Shown here: positions 17,925 through 26,562 of the stretch, piece after piece
Layout of the letters: each line of letters opens with the position of its first letter
How positions within the stretch are numbered: position 1 is the stretch's first letter
Assembly (NCBI GenBank): GCA_017939795.1
Contig: JAGBAA010000076.1
Coordinates: forward strand, 62,001-126,000
Source of the DNA: Thermoguttaceae bacterium
Lineage (GTDB): Bacteria; Planctomycetota; Planctomycetia; Pirellulales; Thermoguttaceae
Length of the DNA: 64,000 nucleotides
Direction of reading: 5' to 3'
The notes under the pieces: model-generated
Databases searched by the model: none
The model's input: only the letters and a program-made list of their open reading frames with translations
What the model was told of the DNA's origin: nothing
Program-made: the position numbers and the translations under genes

Positions 17925-18602
17925 TCACTCAAAGAGTGCGGAGCCGATCCGGACCATCGTCGCACCTTCTGCGACGGCGATCGGAAAGTCGCCGCTCATT
18001 CCCATGGAAAGCTCTCCGGCCGGCAGAAACTCATCCCGGAGTTCCCGAAGTGACGCGAACTGGCGGTGAGCCTCCGACTCATCCGCGTCCAGTGACGTCA
18101 TTCCCATGAATCCGGCCAGCTCCAGATGCGTGAAAGCCTGGATCGCCGGAAAGGCTTCCATGAATTCACGGCGCGAAAAACCGTGCTTGTTCGCCTCGCC
18201 GCCGAGATTTACTTCCACGAGCACACGCCGACGCACGTTCAGTTCCGCACTGATCCGGTCAAGCGTCTGCAAAAGTTCCAGACTTTCCCCGGAGTGGATC
18301 ACGTCGGCCATCTGAAGGATCTTCCGCGCCTTATTTCGCTGAAGCGGACCGATGAAATGCCAGGTGAATGCCGAGGCCGGATCGTCCTTCAAGGGACGCA
18401 GAGCCTCAAATTTCGGCTGAAAGACCGGAAGCCGATTTTCCGCGAAATCCCGGCATCCCGCCTCGTGAAGGTCCAGGATCTCCTGCGTCCCGGAGAAGTA
18501 CTTCGTTACGCCGATGAGCCGGATCTCGGACGCCTTCCGGCCGGACGCAGCCGCAGCCCGTTCGATCTGTTCAAGCAGTCTGGCATAATTCGGATTTTTC
18601 AT
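17925..18602 (-). CDS. YggS/PROSC-type PLP homeostasis protein
   Basis: 225 residues. The first part has IRLIGVTKYF with the PLP-binding lysine at position 34; WHFIGPLQRNKA (in the middle) and GMSGDFPIAV (near the end) are the family's other signatures. Members are single-domain TIM barrels that hold pyridoxal phosphate and keep its level and that of amino acids in balance; no enzymatic reaction is established. The start at 18602 is preferred to the in-frame ATG at 18614 because GGAG lies seven bases before it. A HAD phosphatase gene ends 54 bases upstream, so the two may share a transcript. Confidence 0.9.
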   Translation of the reverse strand: MKNPNYARLLEQIERAAAASGRKASEIRLIGVTKYFSGTQEILDLHEAGCRDFAENRLPVFQPKFEALRPLKDDPASAFTWHFIGPLQRNKARKILQMADVIHSGESLELLQTLDRISAELNVRRRVLVEVNLGGEANKHGFSRREFMEAFPAIQAFTHLELAGFMGMTSLDADESEAHRQFASLRELRDEFLPAGELSMGMSGDFPIAVAEGATMVRIGSALFE

Positions 18603-18656
18603 TTTCGTCTCCATCGATCTTCAGGAAAAGGGAAGGATCCCGCAAACTCCGTCCAT

Positions 18657-19277
18657 TCAAAGCAGGCCATACGCCCGAAGGACCTTCCGCGCCTCCCCGG
18701 CCGTCGAGAAAAGCTCCGCGTGAAAACCGGCCTCTCGCGCCCCTTCCACATTTTCCGGCCGGTCATCAAAGAAGAGGATCTCTTCCGGCGAAACTCCGGC
18801 ACGCTCGGCCGCACGGAGGTAGATCTCGCGTCCCGGTTTGCGGGCTTTCAGTCCCACGCTGGAGAGCGGGACGTCGAAAAGCGTGAAGAGTGCCGGAAAC
18901 TCCGACCGGCAGAAATCCCAGTGGACCTGGCAGATATTCGAGAGGATACCGAGCCGGATTCCCGCCTCTTTCAGCTCGCGCACCATCTCCCACGAGTCGT
19001 GCATCGGCGTGAAAATATCGCGGTGCGCCGCTTCAAAAGCCTCGCGGGAAATGGAGATCCCAAACTCGGCGCATACCCACTCGTAGAGTTCCTCCGAACT
19101 CATTGCGTCTGTCTCGACCGCCTCGCAGACCGGAGTTGCCTCAGCCAGCGTCGCGTTCATCAGTGCCATGCCGTCCAGTCCGGTCAGTGCATGAAGACGT
19201 TCTGCCGCGACCGAAAAATCAAAGTGAAGCAGGACCTTCCCAAGGTCAAAAAAAACGAATTGGATCGAAGAAGCCAT
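18657..19277 (-). CDS. HAD-family phosphatase, YihX-like
   Basis: 206 residues from the ATG at 19277, which has AAGGA at good distance. An in-frame ATG at 19310 has AGGAGG only one base before it and is less likely. Motif I is FFDLGKVL, the DLGN/DLGK form of the YihX branch rather than the usual DxDxT. Motif II is ILSNI, the motif III lysine is in LKARKP, and motif IV is LFFDDRPENV. The cap is a small helical insert after motif I. Such enzymes remove phosphate from sugar phosphates such as glucose-1-phosphate; the substrate here is not known. Confidence 0.85.
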   Translation of the reverse strand: MASSIQFVFFDLGKVLLHFDFSVAAERLHALTGLDGMALMNATLAEATPVCEAVETDAMSSEELYEWVCAEFGISISREAFEAAHRDIFTPMHDSWEMVRELKEAGIRLGILSNICQVHWDFCRSEFPALFTLFDVPLSSVGLKARKPGREIYLRAAERAGVSPEEILFFDDRPENVEGAREAGFHAELFSTAGEARKVLRAYGLL

Positions 19278-19340
19278 TCTTGCGTTTCCTTCTTTAAAAT
19301 TTTCAGCCATCCCTCCTAAAGAATGAGCTTGGATTTTTTC

Positions 19341-19389
19341 AGCCCCCCTTCAGGTGGACTGCCAATGACGGCGGAAGGGGGGCTTGCCG
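19341..19389 (+). repeat. decayed fragment of the dispersed repeat
   Basis: CAGCCCCCCTTCAGG, then GCGGAAGGGGGGC, resembles the purine-rich module seen at 36456 and 36622 (CAGCCTCCCCTTTCAGGGG, then GGCGGTGGAAGG). It is short and diverged, lying between two minus-strand genes. Confidence 0.35.
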
Positions 19390-19395
19390 ACCGCG

Positions 19396-19659
19396 TCAGG
19401 CGCGTTTCGCGATCTCTTCCTTTGCGGCTTCCAGTGCACATGCGAGCTGGTCGGGGCAGGAGGTCGGTTTTCCGCCGCATCGGACGCCTTTCAGGGACGC
19501 GATGACCTCATCGACGTTTTTTCCTTCCACAAGTCGGCAGATTCCCATCTGATTTCCCGGGCAGCCGCCGTAGAACTGAACGTCTTTCACGATGCCGTCC
19601 GTCAGATCGAAAGCGACCTGCTGGGCACAGACTCCGGTAGTTCGGTACGCAAATTTCAT
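19396..19659 (-). CDS. TSCPD-domain protein (TIGR03905-type)
   Basis: 87 residues. The sequence has the whole small TSCPD fold: TTGVCAQQVAFDL, VQFYGGCPGNQMGIC with its clustered cysteines, GVRCGGKPTSCPDQLACAL and a closing helix. The domain also occurs at the end of class-II (NrdJ) ribonucleotide reductases, and free-standing copies are thought to act with redox or metal chemistry; the role is not settled. Four or more conserved cysteines suggest metal or disulfide binding. AGGAG lies eight bases before the ATG, and a near-consensus promoter sits 100 bases upstream. Confidence 0.82.
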   Translation of the reverse strand: MKFAYRTTGVCAQQVAFDLTDGIVKDVQFYGGCPGNQMGICRLVEGKNVDEVIASLKGVRCGGKPTSCPDQLACALEAAKEEIAKRA

Positions 19660-19757
19660 TTTTTTTCTCCTTGATCTCCGAGCGGAGCTTTTCGAAAGCA
19701 CACGATCCGGCCTCCCGGCAGACAAAAGGCCTCCGGGACTCAGCAGGATCTTCCCCG

Positions 19758-19785
19758 ATTGTACTCCGAAATCCCATTTTGTCAA
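19758..19785 (-). promoter_or_regulatory. promoter of the TSCPD gene
   Basis: Minus strand: TTGACA (19785-19780), 16 bases, TACAAT (19763-19758). Confidence 0.7.
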
Positions 19786-19838
19786 GCTGGTTCCGAAGAA
19801 AAAAATCGAAAATCCGCCAAAAGATCTTCAACTCCCCC

Positions 19839-19867
19839 TTGCGTTTTCCATTTCCGCAAAGTATAAT
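19839..19867 (+). promoter_or_regulatory. promoter of the haem/FGE fusion gene
   Basis: TTGCGT (19839-19844), 17 bases, TATAAT (19862-19867), with five C before the -35 box. Divergent from the TSCPD promoter, with 53 bases between the two -35 boxes. The leader to the ATG at 20006 is about 130 bases. Confidence 0.7.
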
Positions 19868-20005
19868 GGGGGAAAGGGCGGATCCGAGCAGGTGTCCGAC
19901 ACGAAACCCCGGCGTTTCGCTGCCTGTTTCGCCGTCCTGCCGGTCTCGCTGTTTTGCCCCGCCAAATCCCCCCACCGTAAAATAAAAAATAGAGAGAAAG
20001 AGAAA

Positions 20006-23000
20006 ATGAGAAGATCCTTCCTCCGTTCGTTCTGCAGATCTGCGCAATATCTCCGCCTCCTGACGGTCCGTTTTTTCGTCGCCGTCAGCTTGCTGTCGGC
20101 GTTCCTGGAAACGCCGGTCCTCTCGGAAATTCCAGCAGATCCAGCCGCCGAGACAAACTGTACGCCGATTGAAACTTCCGCTGTTTCTGCCGTCCGCAGG
20201 ATCGGACTTCTCGTGGATCAGCCGGCCGGCGCGGCTCCGGAACTGGAGACGTCGATCGTACTGGAAATTGCAGAACGGATCTTCGGCGGGATGGTCGAGA
20301 TGCTTTACCCGTCGGAACGCGCTCTTTCGCCGGTCGAGATCCCGCTGGGCAATGCGTCGAAAGCGGACGGTTCACGGGCGGAACTGAATGAATACGCGGC
20401 ACTCTGGATCCATCAGGGGGAGGAAGCTCCGGCGGAAGGGCCTCTTTACGCGCAGGCGTGGAGCCGAACCATCGCGGAGCTGGCCGACTCGCCGACTCCC
20501 CGTGTCGTGGTCCTGACCGGCGGTGCACCGCGTCTTCTGGAATCTGCCGGGATCGCGAAAGTCGATTCTGCCCCGATGCCCGTCATGAATGACCGATACC
20601 AGTGCGGCCTGATCCCCGTCGGTGAGCCTGCCGCATCGCCGATCTGGGACGGATTGACGCCGGACCGCGGAGTCTTCTGGTTCACCAACGCCGTTTACTC
20701 CGCATTCCAGAAATGCCTGATCCAGCCGATGCCGGCGGACGCACAGTCTGGCGCAGAAGCACAGTCTGGCGCAGACGTACAAAAAACGGAAGTCTTCACC
20801 GCCGCGAACGTTCCGGGCGGTCCGGCTCACCCATTCTACGCCGTCCGGCACGGAAACTGCGTCTTTTTCGTACTGAGCTGGAATTTCTCGCAGCTCTACG
20901 ACCACGCAGCCTCGGAATTCCGCACGAATCTCGAGACGTTTCTCGGAAATCTCCTCCGCTGGCAGTACACGCCGGAGAATCTGACTGCGCTGGTGACGCC
21001 GAGAACTAAACGGACTCTCTACCCGGTAGAGCCGCTTCGGAAAATGATGGATGATTTCCAGACCCGGACCGGGAAACCGTACCCGAACCGCGAGCAGTTC
21101 CTCGCTCGTCTGGCACCGTATGCAGCGTGGAATGAAACGCAGGAAACCGAACGTCTCGCGGCCGTAAACGCCCTGCGTCCAAATGCCTCGGCAGTACAAA
21201 ACACGCAGAAAATGCAGAACGAAATCAACGTACCCCAAAATGCTGATTTATCCAAAGACGCCGATTCACCCAACGCGGCAGCCGACGCTTCTGTGCCGGT
21301 GACGCCGGGATCGTTTAACGCTCTGAAGCGGGAGATCCTTTTCGCGCACCCGGAACTGGATTTTGACCGCATCCTGTTTGTTCGCCGAAAGGGGCAAGAT
21401 CTCGATCTGCCGCACAACTACAACAGCAACTGCGTGCTCGCGCTGCCGGGCAGTTCCCGAAGTAATTCCGCGCTGGAAAAGTCCGGGTGGGAAAACGCAC
21501 TCTGCGAGCTGAACATCCGCACGGGCGAGCAGAAAACGCTCTTTGTTTCACCGCGAAATTTCTGGATCGGCGACCTGGAACTTCACTTCGACGCGGAAAA
21601 GGTGCTCTTCTCCATGCCGTCGCCGAACATGGAAACGCCTCGCTGGCGGATCTGGGAACTTCCGCTCCCGAAAGATGGTGCGCCGTCTGGCCCGCAGGCT
21701 CAAACGCGATCCGGAACGCGGGCTGAAATACCGTCCCAAGCTTCTGAAGAAACCGCAGCAGGAACCTCGGAAATGTCTGCGTCTTTTGCTGAAAACATCG
21801 CGCCGGACTGGAACGCCCGGCCGGTCCAGATCCCGACGGTTCCCGACGCGGACGTGGACGACTACGATGCGTGCTATCTGCCGGACGGCGGGATCGTGTT
21901 CTGTTCGACGGCCTGCTTTACCGGAGTCCCGTGCATCAACGGAAGCGGGCACGTCTGCAATCTCTACCGGAAATCGGCGGACGGAAAGATCTCCCAACTC
22001 ACCGTGGAGCAGGACCATGACTGGAATCCGGTCCTTCTTCCGAACGGGCGGATCCTCTACCTGCGGTGGGAGTACTCCGACCTGCCTCACGCTTTCTCGC
22101 GCATTCTGATGCACGCCAACCCTGACGGCACGAATCAGACCGAGTACTACGGCAGCGGATCGTACTATCCGAACACGATGTTCTACGCGCGTCCGATCCC
22201 GAATTCCTCGAAATTTTCCGCCATCGTCAGCGGGCATCATGAGCTTCCGCGCATCGGCGATCTGGTGATCTTCGACCCGTCGAAAGGACGCCGTGAGGCC
22301 GACGGTGCCGTTCAGCGCATCCCTGGGGCCGGGAAACCGGTCTCGCCCGTCATGCTCGACTTCCCGATCGCGCAGACCTGGCCGAAATTCACCCAGCCGT
22401 TCCCGGTTTCCGAGACGATGTTCCTGACGGCGTGCCGGCTTGATGCGTCGAGTCCCTGGTCGATCTATCTTGTGGATGTCTTCGACAATATGCTGGAAAT
22501 TGCGAGACCCGAACGCGGTGAGGACGGCTCGGTCTTCACGTTCCAGGAACCGACGCCGATCCGAAAAACTTCCCGTCCGCCCGTCCACCCTGAACGTACC
22601 GACTGGAGCCGGCAGGACGCCGACGTCTTCATTGCGGACATCTACTACGGTCAGGGACTCCCGAACGTTCCGCGCGGAACGGTGAAGGCGCTGCGTCTGT
22701 TCACCTACGAATTCGCCTACCAGGGGATGGGGGCCGAGCCGCACAGTGTGGGCCTCGACGGTCCGTGGGATCCAAAACGGGTCCTCGGGACGGTCCCGGT
22801 CTACGAAGACGGGTCTGCGAGTTTCCGAATGCCGGCGAACACTCCGGTCGCATTCCAGGCACTGGACGCCGAAGGGCGTGCGATCCAGCTCATGCGCTCC
22901 TGGACGACCGCGATGCCGGGAGAGTCTGTCTCATGCACCGGATGCCATGAAGAACAGAACTCCGTGGTCCCCGCGATGCCGCTTCCGATCGCGTCGCGCC

Positions 23001-24547
23001 GTCCGCCGGTAGAGATCACGCCCGATTTCCAGGTCCCGCCTGCCTCGCTCACCACCATCGACCCGGCGCAGCCCGTGACCGCGGAACTCCTCAAAAAACA
23101 GAACGACGGCATCGCACAGTTTCTCCGGACGAGCGGTTCCTCCTTTGCTGGCGGGAAACAGAACGGAACCTCCGGCAGTGTGCAGGACGGCGTGCACGGC
23201 TTCAATTTCCAGCGGCACATTCAGCCGATCCTGGAAAAGCACTGCGTCGCGTGCCATTCGGAAAACTCTGCGCACCCGCAGAAAGCGGAACCTTCCTTCG
23301 TGAACGGACTCCCGGTCCCGGCGATGGAAGGGGGGAACTCGTACAATACGCAGAGCCGATTCGCGCCGTCGTACTACAATCTGCGCCGCTACGTCCGCAC
23401 GCCGACCAAGGAAAGCCAGATGCCGGTCCTGAAACCGTACGAATTCCACGCAGAATCGACGCTTCTGGTCCAGATCCTGCGTCAGGGGCACTACGGGATC
23501 GAGCTTTCGGCCGCCGACTGGGCGCGTCTGAATACGTGGATCGACCTGAACTGTCCGTACTACGGAAGCTGGGGAGAATCGCGCAACTACCAGATCGCGC
23601 CGCAGGTGAAGCATCAGTTTGAGCGCCGTCTCGCACTGCGCCGGCTCTACACGTCGGCGGTCGACCCGGACGCGGACGATCCGTCGGAATTCCCCGTTCC
23701 GGAACTCAAACCGGGTCAGACGCTCAAACCGCCGCACCGCGATATTCTCTTCGACCGGACCGAGCCGGATCCGCAGGCTGCCGAACTCGCGAAGAGTGCC
23801 GCGTCTGCGCCTCCGGCCAAACGGGTCGAGCTTGCGGAGGGCGTCACTCTGGAACTCTGTGCCGTTCCGGGGCAGGATTGGCTCATGGGCCGATTTGAAG
23901 TCACGAACGAACAGTACCGTCTCTTCGATCCGAAACACCACTCCGGGTGGGAGTATGCGGACTTCATCCACTTCAGCCCGAATGAGGCGGGATGGCTCCT
24001 TTCGCGCGCTCGTCAGCCGGTCGTCCGCATCTCGTATGCCGACGCAGAGGCGTTTTGCCGCTGGCTCACCGAAAAGACCGGAATGAAATTCACTCTCCCG
24101 ACGGCTGATGAATGGCGTCAGGCAGCCATGGCATCCGAAACGCCTGTGGATCTCGCCTCCGTCCGCGATTTCTGGTTTGGAGACCGAAATGTGAACTACG
24201 CGCGTTTCGAAAATCTCTCGGACGCCGCAAATCAGAAGATCAACCCGCGTTCCTGGAACGGCCGGCTGGGGGCACTGCCGCCGTGGCGCATCGCGGACGG
24301 AAACGTGAATGACCGCACGCGCGTCAGCGCACTGGTCGGCACGTACCGCCCGAATCCGTGGGGACTTTTCGACGTTCACGGAAACGTTTCAGAGTGGGTC
24401 TCTACCCCGGCAAAAGACGGTTCACGTATGGCATTGGGCGGATCCTGGTATCTGCCGTCGCGATTCTCCGGGATCCGTGCAGAACGGCGATTCACGGAAG
24501 GTCAGCCCGTCTTTGATGTGGGATTCCGCGTGAAGTGTGAACCATAA
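20006..24547 (+). CDS. secreted hydrazine-synthase-alpha-like / dihaem / FGE fusion
   Basis: 1513 residues from the ATG at 20006; the frame is open further upstream, but that part crosses the promoter. Residues about 10-40 are a signal peptide. About 50-330 is an unassigned domain with LLVDQP and VVVLTGGAPRLL strands, like a glutamine-amidotransferase-type fold. About 465-965 resembles the middle domain of the hydrazine synthase alpha subunit, with propeller blades (DADVDDYDACYLPDGGIVF, WNPVLLPNGRILYL). Two haem-c sites follow: SCTGCHE near 975 and HCVACHSE near 1080, the second preceded by HIQPILEKH. About 1290-1513 is a formylglycine-generating-enzyme (sulfatase-modifying) domain: MGRFEVTNEQYRLF, CRWLTEKTG, LFDVHGNVSEWV, LGGSWY. 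Similar combinations are known in planctomycetes but no reaction is assigned. Periplasmic location is inferred. Confidence 0.85.
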   Translation: MRRSFLRSFCRSAQYLRLLTVRFFVAVSLLSAFLETPVLSEIPADPAAETNCTPIETSAVSAVRRIGLLVDQPAGAAPELETSIVLEIAERIFGGMVEMLYPSERALSPVEIPLGNASKADGSRAELNEYAALWIHQGEEAPAEGPLYAQAWSRTIAELADSPTPRVVVLTGGAPRLLESAGIAKVDSAPMPVMNDRYQCGLIPVGEPAASPIWDGLTPDRGVFWFTNAVYSAFQKCLIQPMPADAQSGAEAQSGADVQKTEVFTAANVPGGPAHPFYAVRHGNCVFFVLSWNFSQLYDHAASEFRTNLETFLGNLLRWQYTPENLTALVTPRTKRTLYPVEPLRKMMDDFQTRTGKPYPNREQFLARLAPYAAWNETQETERLAAVNALRPNASAVQNTQKMQNEINVPQNADLSKDADSPNAAADASVPVTPGSFNALKREILFAHPELDFDRILFVRRKGQDLDLPHNYNSNCVLALPGSSRSNSALEKSGWENALCELNIRTGEQKTLFVSPRNFWIGDLELHFDAEKVLFSMPSPNMETPRWRIWELPLPKDGAPSGPQAQTRSGTRAEIPSQASEETAAGTSEMSASFAENIAPDWNARPVQIPTVPDADVDDYDACYLPDGGIVFCSTACFTGVPCINGSGHVCNLYRKSADGKISQLTVEQDHDWNPVLLPNGRILYLRWEYSDLPHAFSRILMHANPDGTNQTEYYGSGSYYPNTMFYARPIPNSSKFSAIVSGHHELPRIGDLVIFDPSKGRREADGAVQRIPGAGKPVSPVMLDFPIAQTWPKFTQPFPVSETMFLTACRLDASSPWSIYLVDVFDNMLEIARPERGEDGSVFTFQEPTPIRKTSRPPVHPERTDWSRQDADVFIADIYYGQGLPNVPRGTVKALRLFTYEFAYQGMGAEPHSVGLDGPWDPKRVLGTVPVYEDGSASFRMPANTPVAFQALDAEGRAIQLMRSWTTAMPGESVSCTGCHEEQNSVVPAMPLPIASRRPPVEITPDFQVPPASLTTIDPAQPVTAELLKKQNDGIAQFLRTSGSSFAGGKQNGTSGSVQDGVHGFNFQRHIQPILEKHCVACHSENSAHPQKAEPSFVNGLPVPAMEGGNSYNTQSRFAPSYYNLRRYVRTPTKESQMPVLKPYEFHAESTLLVQILRQGHYGIELSAADWARLNTWIDLNCPYYGSWGESRNYQIAPQVKHQFERRLALRRLYTSAVDPDADDPSEFPVPELKPGQTLKPPHRDILFDRTEPDPQAAELAKSAASAPPAKRVELAEGVTLELCAVPGQDWLMGRFEVTNEQYRLFDPKHHSGWEYADFIHFSPNEAGWLLSRARQPVVRISYADAEAFCRWLTEKTGMKFTLPTADEWRQAAMASETPVDLASVRDFWFGDRNVNYARFENLSDAANQKINPRSWNGRLGALPPWRIADGNVNDRTRVSALVGTYRPNPWGLFDVHGNVSEWVSTPAKDGSRMALGGSWYLPSRFSGIRAERRFTEGQPVFDVGFRVKCEP

Positions 24548-24627
24548 GGAGAAAAAATATCTCTGCGCATTCAAGAAGCCAGTCACTTTCCAGGATGGAA
24601 CCGTACCGGCGGAACGGCGACCTGACG

Positions 24628-25095
24628 CTAAATTTTGAAGATGGAATCCCGGAGTTTCGGCTGACGTTTCCGAAGCTCCGGATCATTCCAGTGTGTTTTG
24701 GCAACAAACATTCGGGTCATGTATTCCTGGGGCGGCAGTTTTCGGGACTCGGCGAACGAAGGAAAAACTAGTTCCCCCGCCTCAATTTCCTTTTGAATTT
24801 TCGGCATGAGATGGTTTTGCCAATGCGGCGTTTTTTGGACCCTGGAATCGAACGCCGTTTGCGACAGAAGGAAAAAATATTTTCCCGTGTACCACACCAC
24901 ACCGAAAAAGTAGGAAACAGTAACGAACAGGGCGCGGAACCACAACGGATTGGGTGGATTTTTCCCCGCGAAAAAATCCAGAGCAGACCGTACAAACGGC
25001 AGCAATATCAAATCAGCGTTTACAACAACGAAACTGGCCGGGATCAGCCACAGAGCACGGCGTAAACACCGGAAAAAAACAAACAAAATCAACAT
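24628..25095 (-). CDS. hypothetical membrane protein
   Basis: 155 residues. Two hydrophobic spans (about 2-35 and 52-77) are followed by a soluble, charged C-terminus of about 75 residues. The composition (aromatic, Lys/Arg after the second span) looks like a real protein rather than a chance frame. I recognise no family. The ATG at 25095 has AGGA too close for a good ribosome site, and a start further in is possible. It lies back to back with the tape-measure-like frame (15 bases between starts), and the two may have arrived together. The 80-base gap to the preceding plus-strand gene shows no terminator. Confidence 0.5.
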   Translation of the reverse strand: MLILFVFFRCLRRALWLIPASFVVVNADLILLPFVRSALDFFAGKNPPNPLWFRALFVTVSYFFGVVWYTGKYFFLLSQTAFDSRVQKTPHWQNHLMPKIQKEIEAGELVFPSFAESRKLPPQEYMTRMFVAKTHWNDPELRKRQPKLRDSIFKI

Positions 25096-25109
25096 TCCTG
25101 GACTCCAAA

Positions 25110-25457
25110 ATGGCAGACTCGAAAAACGCGGAAATCAAAATCAGGACTCTCGATGAAACCGGGAGCGGTTTTCAGTCGGTATCCACACGTTTTGAAAATT
25201 TCGACCAACAGGTCCAAAATCTTGAAAAAAATCTGAAGCCGCTGGAAGAAATTCTAAAAGCAGGGGTGGAGGCCTCCGGCGCACTCTCCGGTCTGGGTGC
25301 CGTAGCAAAGAACAGCGGGAACCTTGCCGGAGCTTTTGGAGACTTGCAAGCCGCCTTTCTTGGCGTCAAGGATGCAGCGGCTGACGCAGGGGGATCTTTA
25401 GGGATCATCGGGCAGTCCATGAATGCAGGTTTCTCTAGAGCCGTTTGGGATTTTTGA
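25110..25457 (+). pseudogene. truncated phage tail tape-measure-like frame
   Basis: 115 residues from the ATG at 25110. The N-terminus IKIRTLDETGSGFQSVS, followed by a heptad-like Leu/Phe/Glu helix and a Gly/Ala-rich stretch (ASGALSGLGAVAKNSG), is the usual opening of a tail tape-measure protein, which normally runs to 600-2000 residues. The frame stays plausible up to NAGFS near 25430. It then enters the reversed 3' end of the ABC permease gene and stops at once in that sequence (RAVWDF). The join looks like a deletion or insertion breakpoint. No other phage gene is near. I treat it as a remnant; a small standalone coiled-coil protein is the alternative. Confidence 0.5.
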
Positions 25458-26562
25458 CCTTCGCCAGGATGAAAAACAAAACCGCAAAAAGGGTCAGTGC
25501 CGTGAGGTTTTTCAGAATGTTCGGCCAAACGTCGCCAACGAGAAGCGAGGTTTGAAGGAAATCCACATAGTAGCGGGCCGGGACGAAGTTGGTCAGGAGC
25601 TGGAGGAACGGTGGCATGCTCTTGATCTCAAAAAGGAAGCCGGACAGGATGTACGATGGAAGGAACGTCGTGATGATCGTGCCGGAAACCGCGAGAAACT
25701 GGTTCTTCGTCAGGCTGGAAATGAGCAGTCCGATACACAGCGAGACGATCAGGTAGATGCACGATCCTCCGATGAGGATGAACGGGTTTCCGCGCATCGG
25801 CACGCCAAACAGAACGCAGCCGATGAAGAGCGAGATCCCCAGTCCCACCATGCCGAGACCGAAATTCACGGTCATTTTCGCCAAAAGGATCTCCGAGGAA
25901 CGCATCGGCGTAACGAACATACTCTCAAGGTTTCCCTGTTCGTATTCCCGCGCCATGACCATGGACGTCAGCAGTGCTCCAATGATGGTGAGGATGATGA
26001 CGATGATCCCCGGCACGATCGAATATGCGCTCCTGTTTTCTTCGTTGAACCATTGGCGGGAGTGGATCGTGAATCCCATTCCGGAAAGCTGGCTTCCGGA
26101 CGGATCAGGAGGCGTTTCGCTCAGAAGCTGCGGAGCAACGCCCGCAAGGACCGTCTCAATGTACCCTTTTTTCAGGAAGGCCGGACTGGGATTAGACGCA
26201 TTCACCGCAACCAAAAGCTCTACGTCCCGTTCCCGGCATTTTTTAGCCAGATCGTGCGGAAGAAAGAGGCACACATCCACGACGTGGCGGTGAAGCAGCT
26301 CCTCCGCCTCCTGAGTCGAGTGGACCGTCACGGAATCAAAGAATCCGTTGGACTGAAAACGCGAAATGATGAGACTTGCCTCCCGGGACGGTTCCGGAAC
26401 GACGACGGCCATCTTGATATTCCGAATGTCCGTCGACATACCGTACCCGCAGATCAGAAGCAGAACGACGGGCAGAAGGATCCCCAGCGCGATGCTCAGC
26501 GGATCGCGAACGAGCTGCCGAAACTCTTTCCCCATCAATGCGAAAATTCTGGATGGACTCAT
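25435..26562 (-). CDS. ABC-2 type export permease (YhhJ/YbhR-like)
   Basis: 375 residues. One N-terminal transmembrane helix (about 22-44: LSIALGILLPVVLLLICGYG), a periplasmic part of about 140 residues, then five helices with the ABC-2 pattern (SIVPGIIVIILTIIGALL, REYEQGNLESMFVTPM, SGFLFEIKSMP). It is the membrane part of a half-size exporter. The start codon overlaps the stop of the ATPase gene (ATGA), with AGGAGG seven bases upstream. The 3' end runs into the truncated phage-like frame on the other strand and shares about 20 bases with it. Substrates of such systems include drugs and lipids; none can be named here. Confidence 0.88.
   Translation of the reverse strand: MSPSRIFALMGKEFRQLVRDPLSIALGILLPVVLLLICGYGMSTDIRNIKMAVVVPEPSREASLIISRFQSNGFFDSVTVHSTQEAEELLHRHVVDVCLFLPHDLAKKCRERDVELLVAVNASNPSPAFLKKGYIETVLAGVAPQLLSETPPDPSGSQLSGMGFTIHSRQWFNEENRSAYSIVPGIIVIILTIIGALLTSMVMAREYEQGNLESMFVTPMRSSEILLAKMTVNFGLGMVGLGISLFIGCVLFGVPMRGNPFILIGGSCIYLIVSLCIGLLISSLTKNQFLAVSGTIITTFLPSYILSGFLFEIKSMPPFLQLLTNFVPARYYVDFLQTSLLVGDVWPNILKNLTALTLFAVLFFILAKVKNPKRL

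Noticed and set aside
19592..20005. Upstream extension of the haem/FGE fusion gene
   Set aside because: It would run through two divergent promoters and overlap the TSCPD gene start; the ATG at 20006 is followed by a proper signal peptide.
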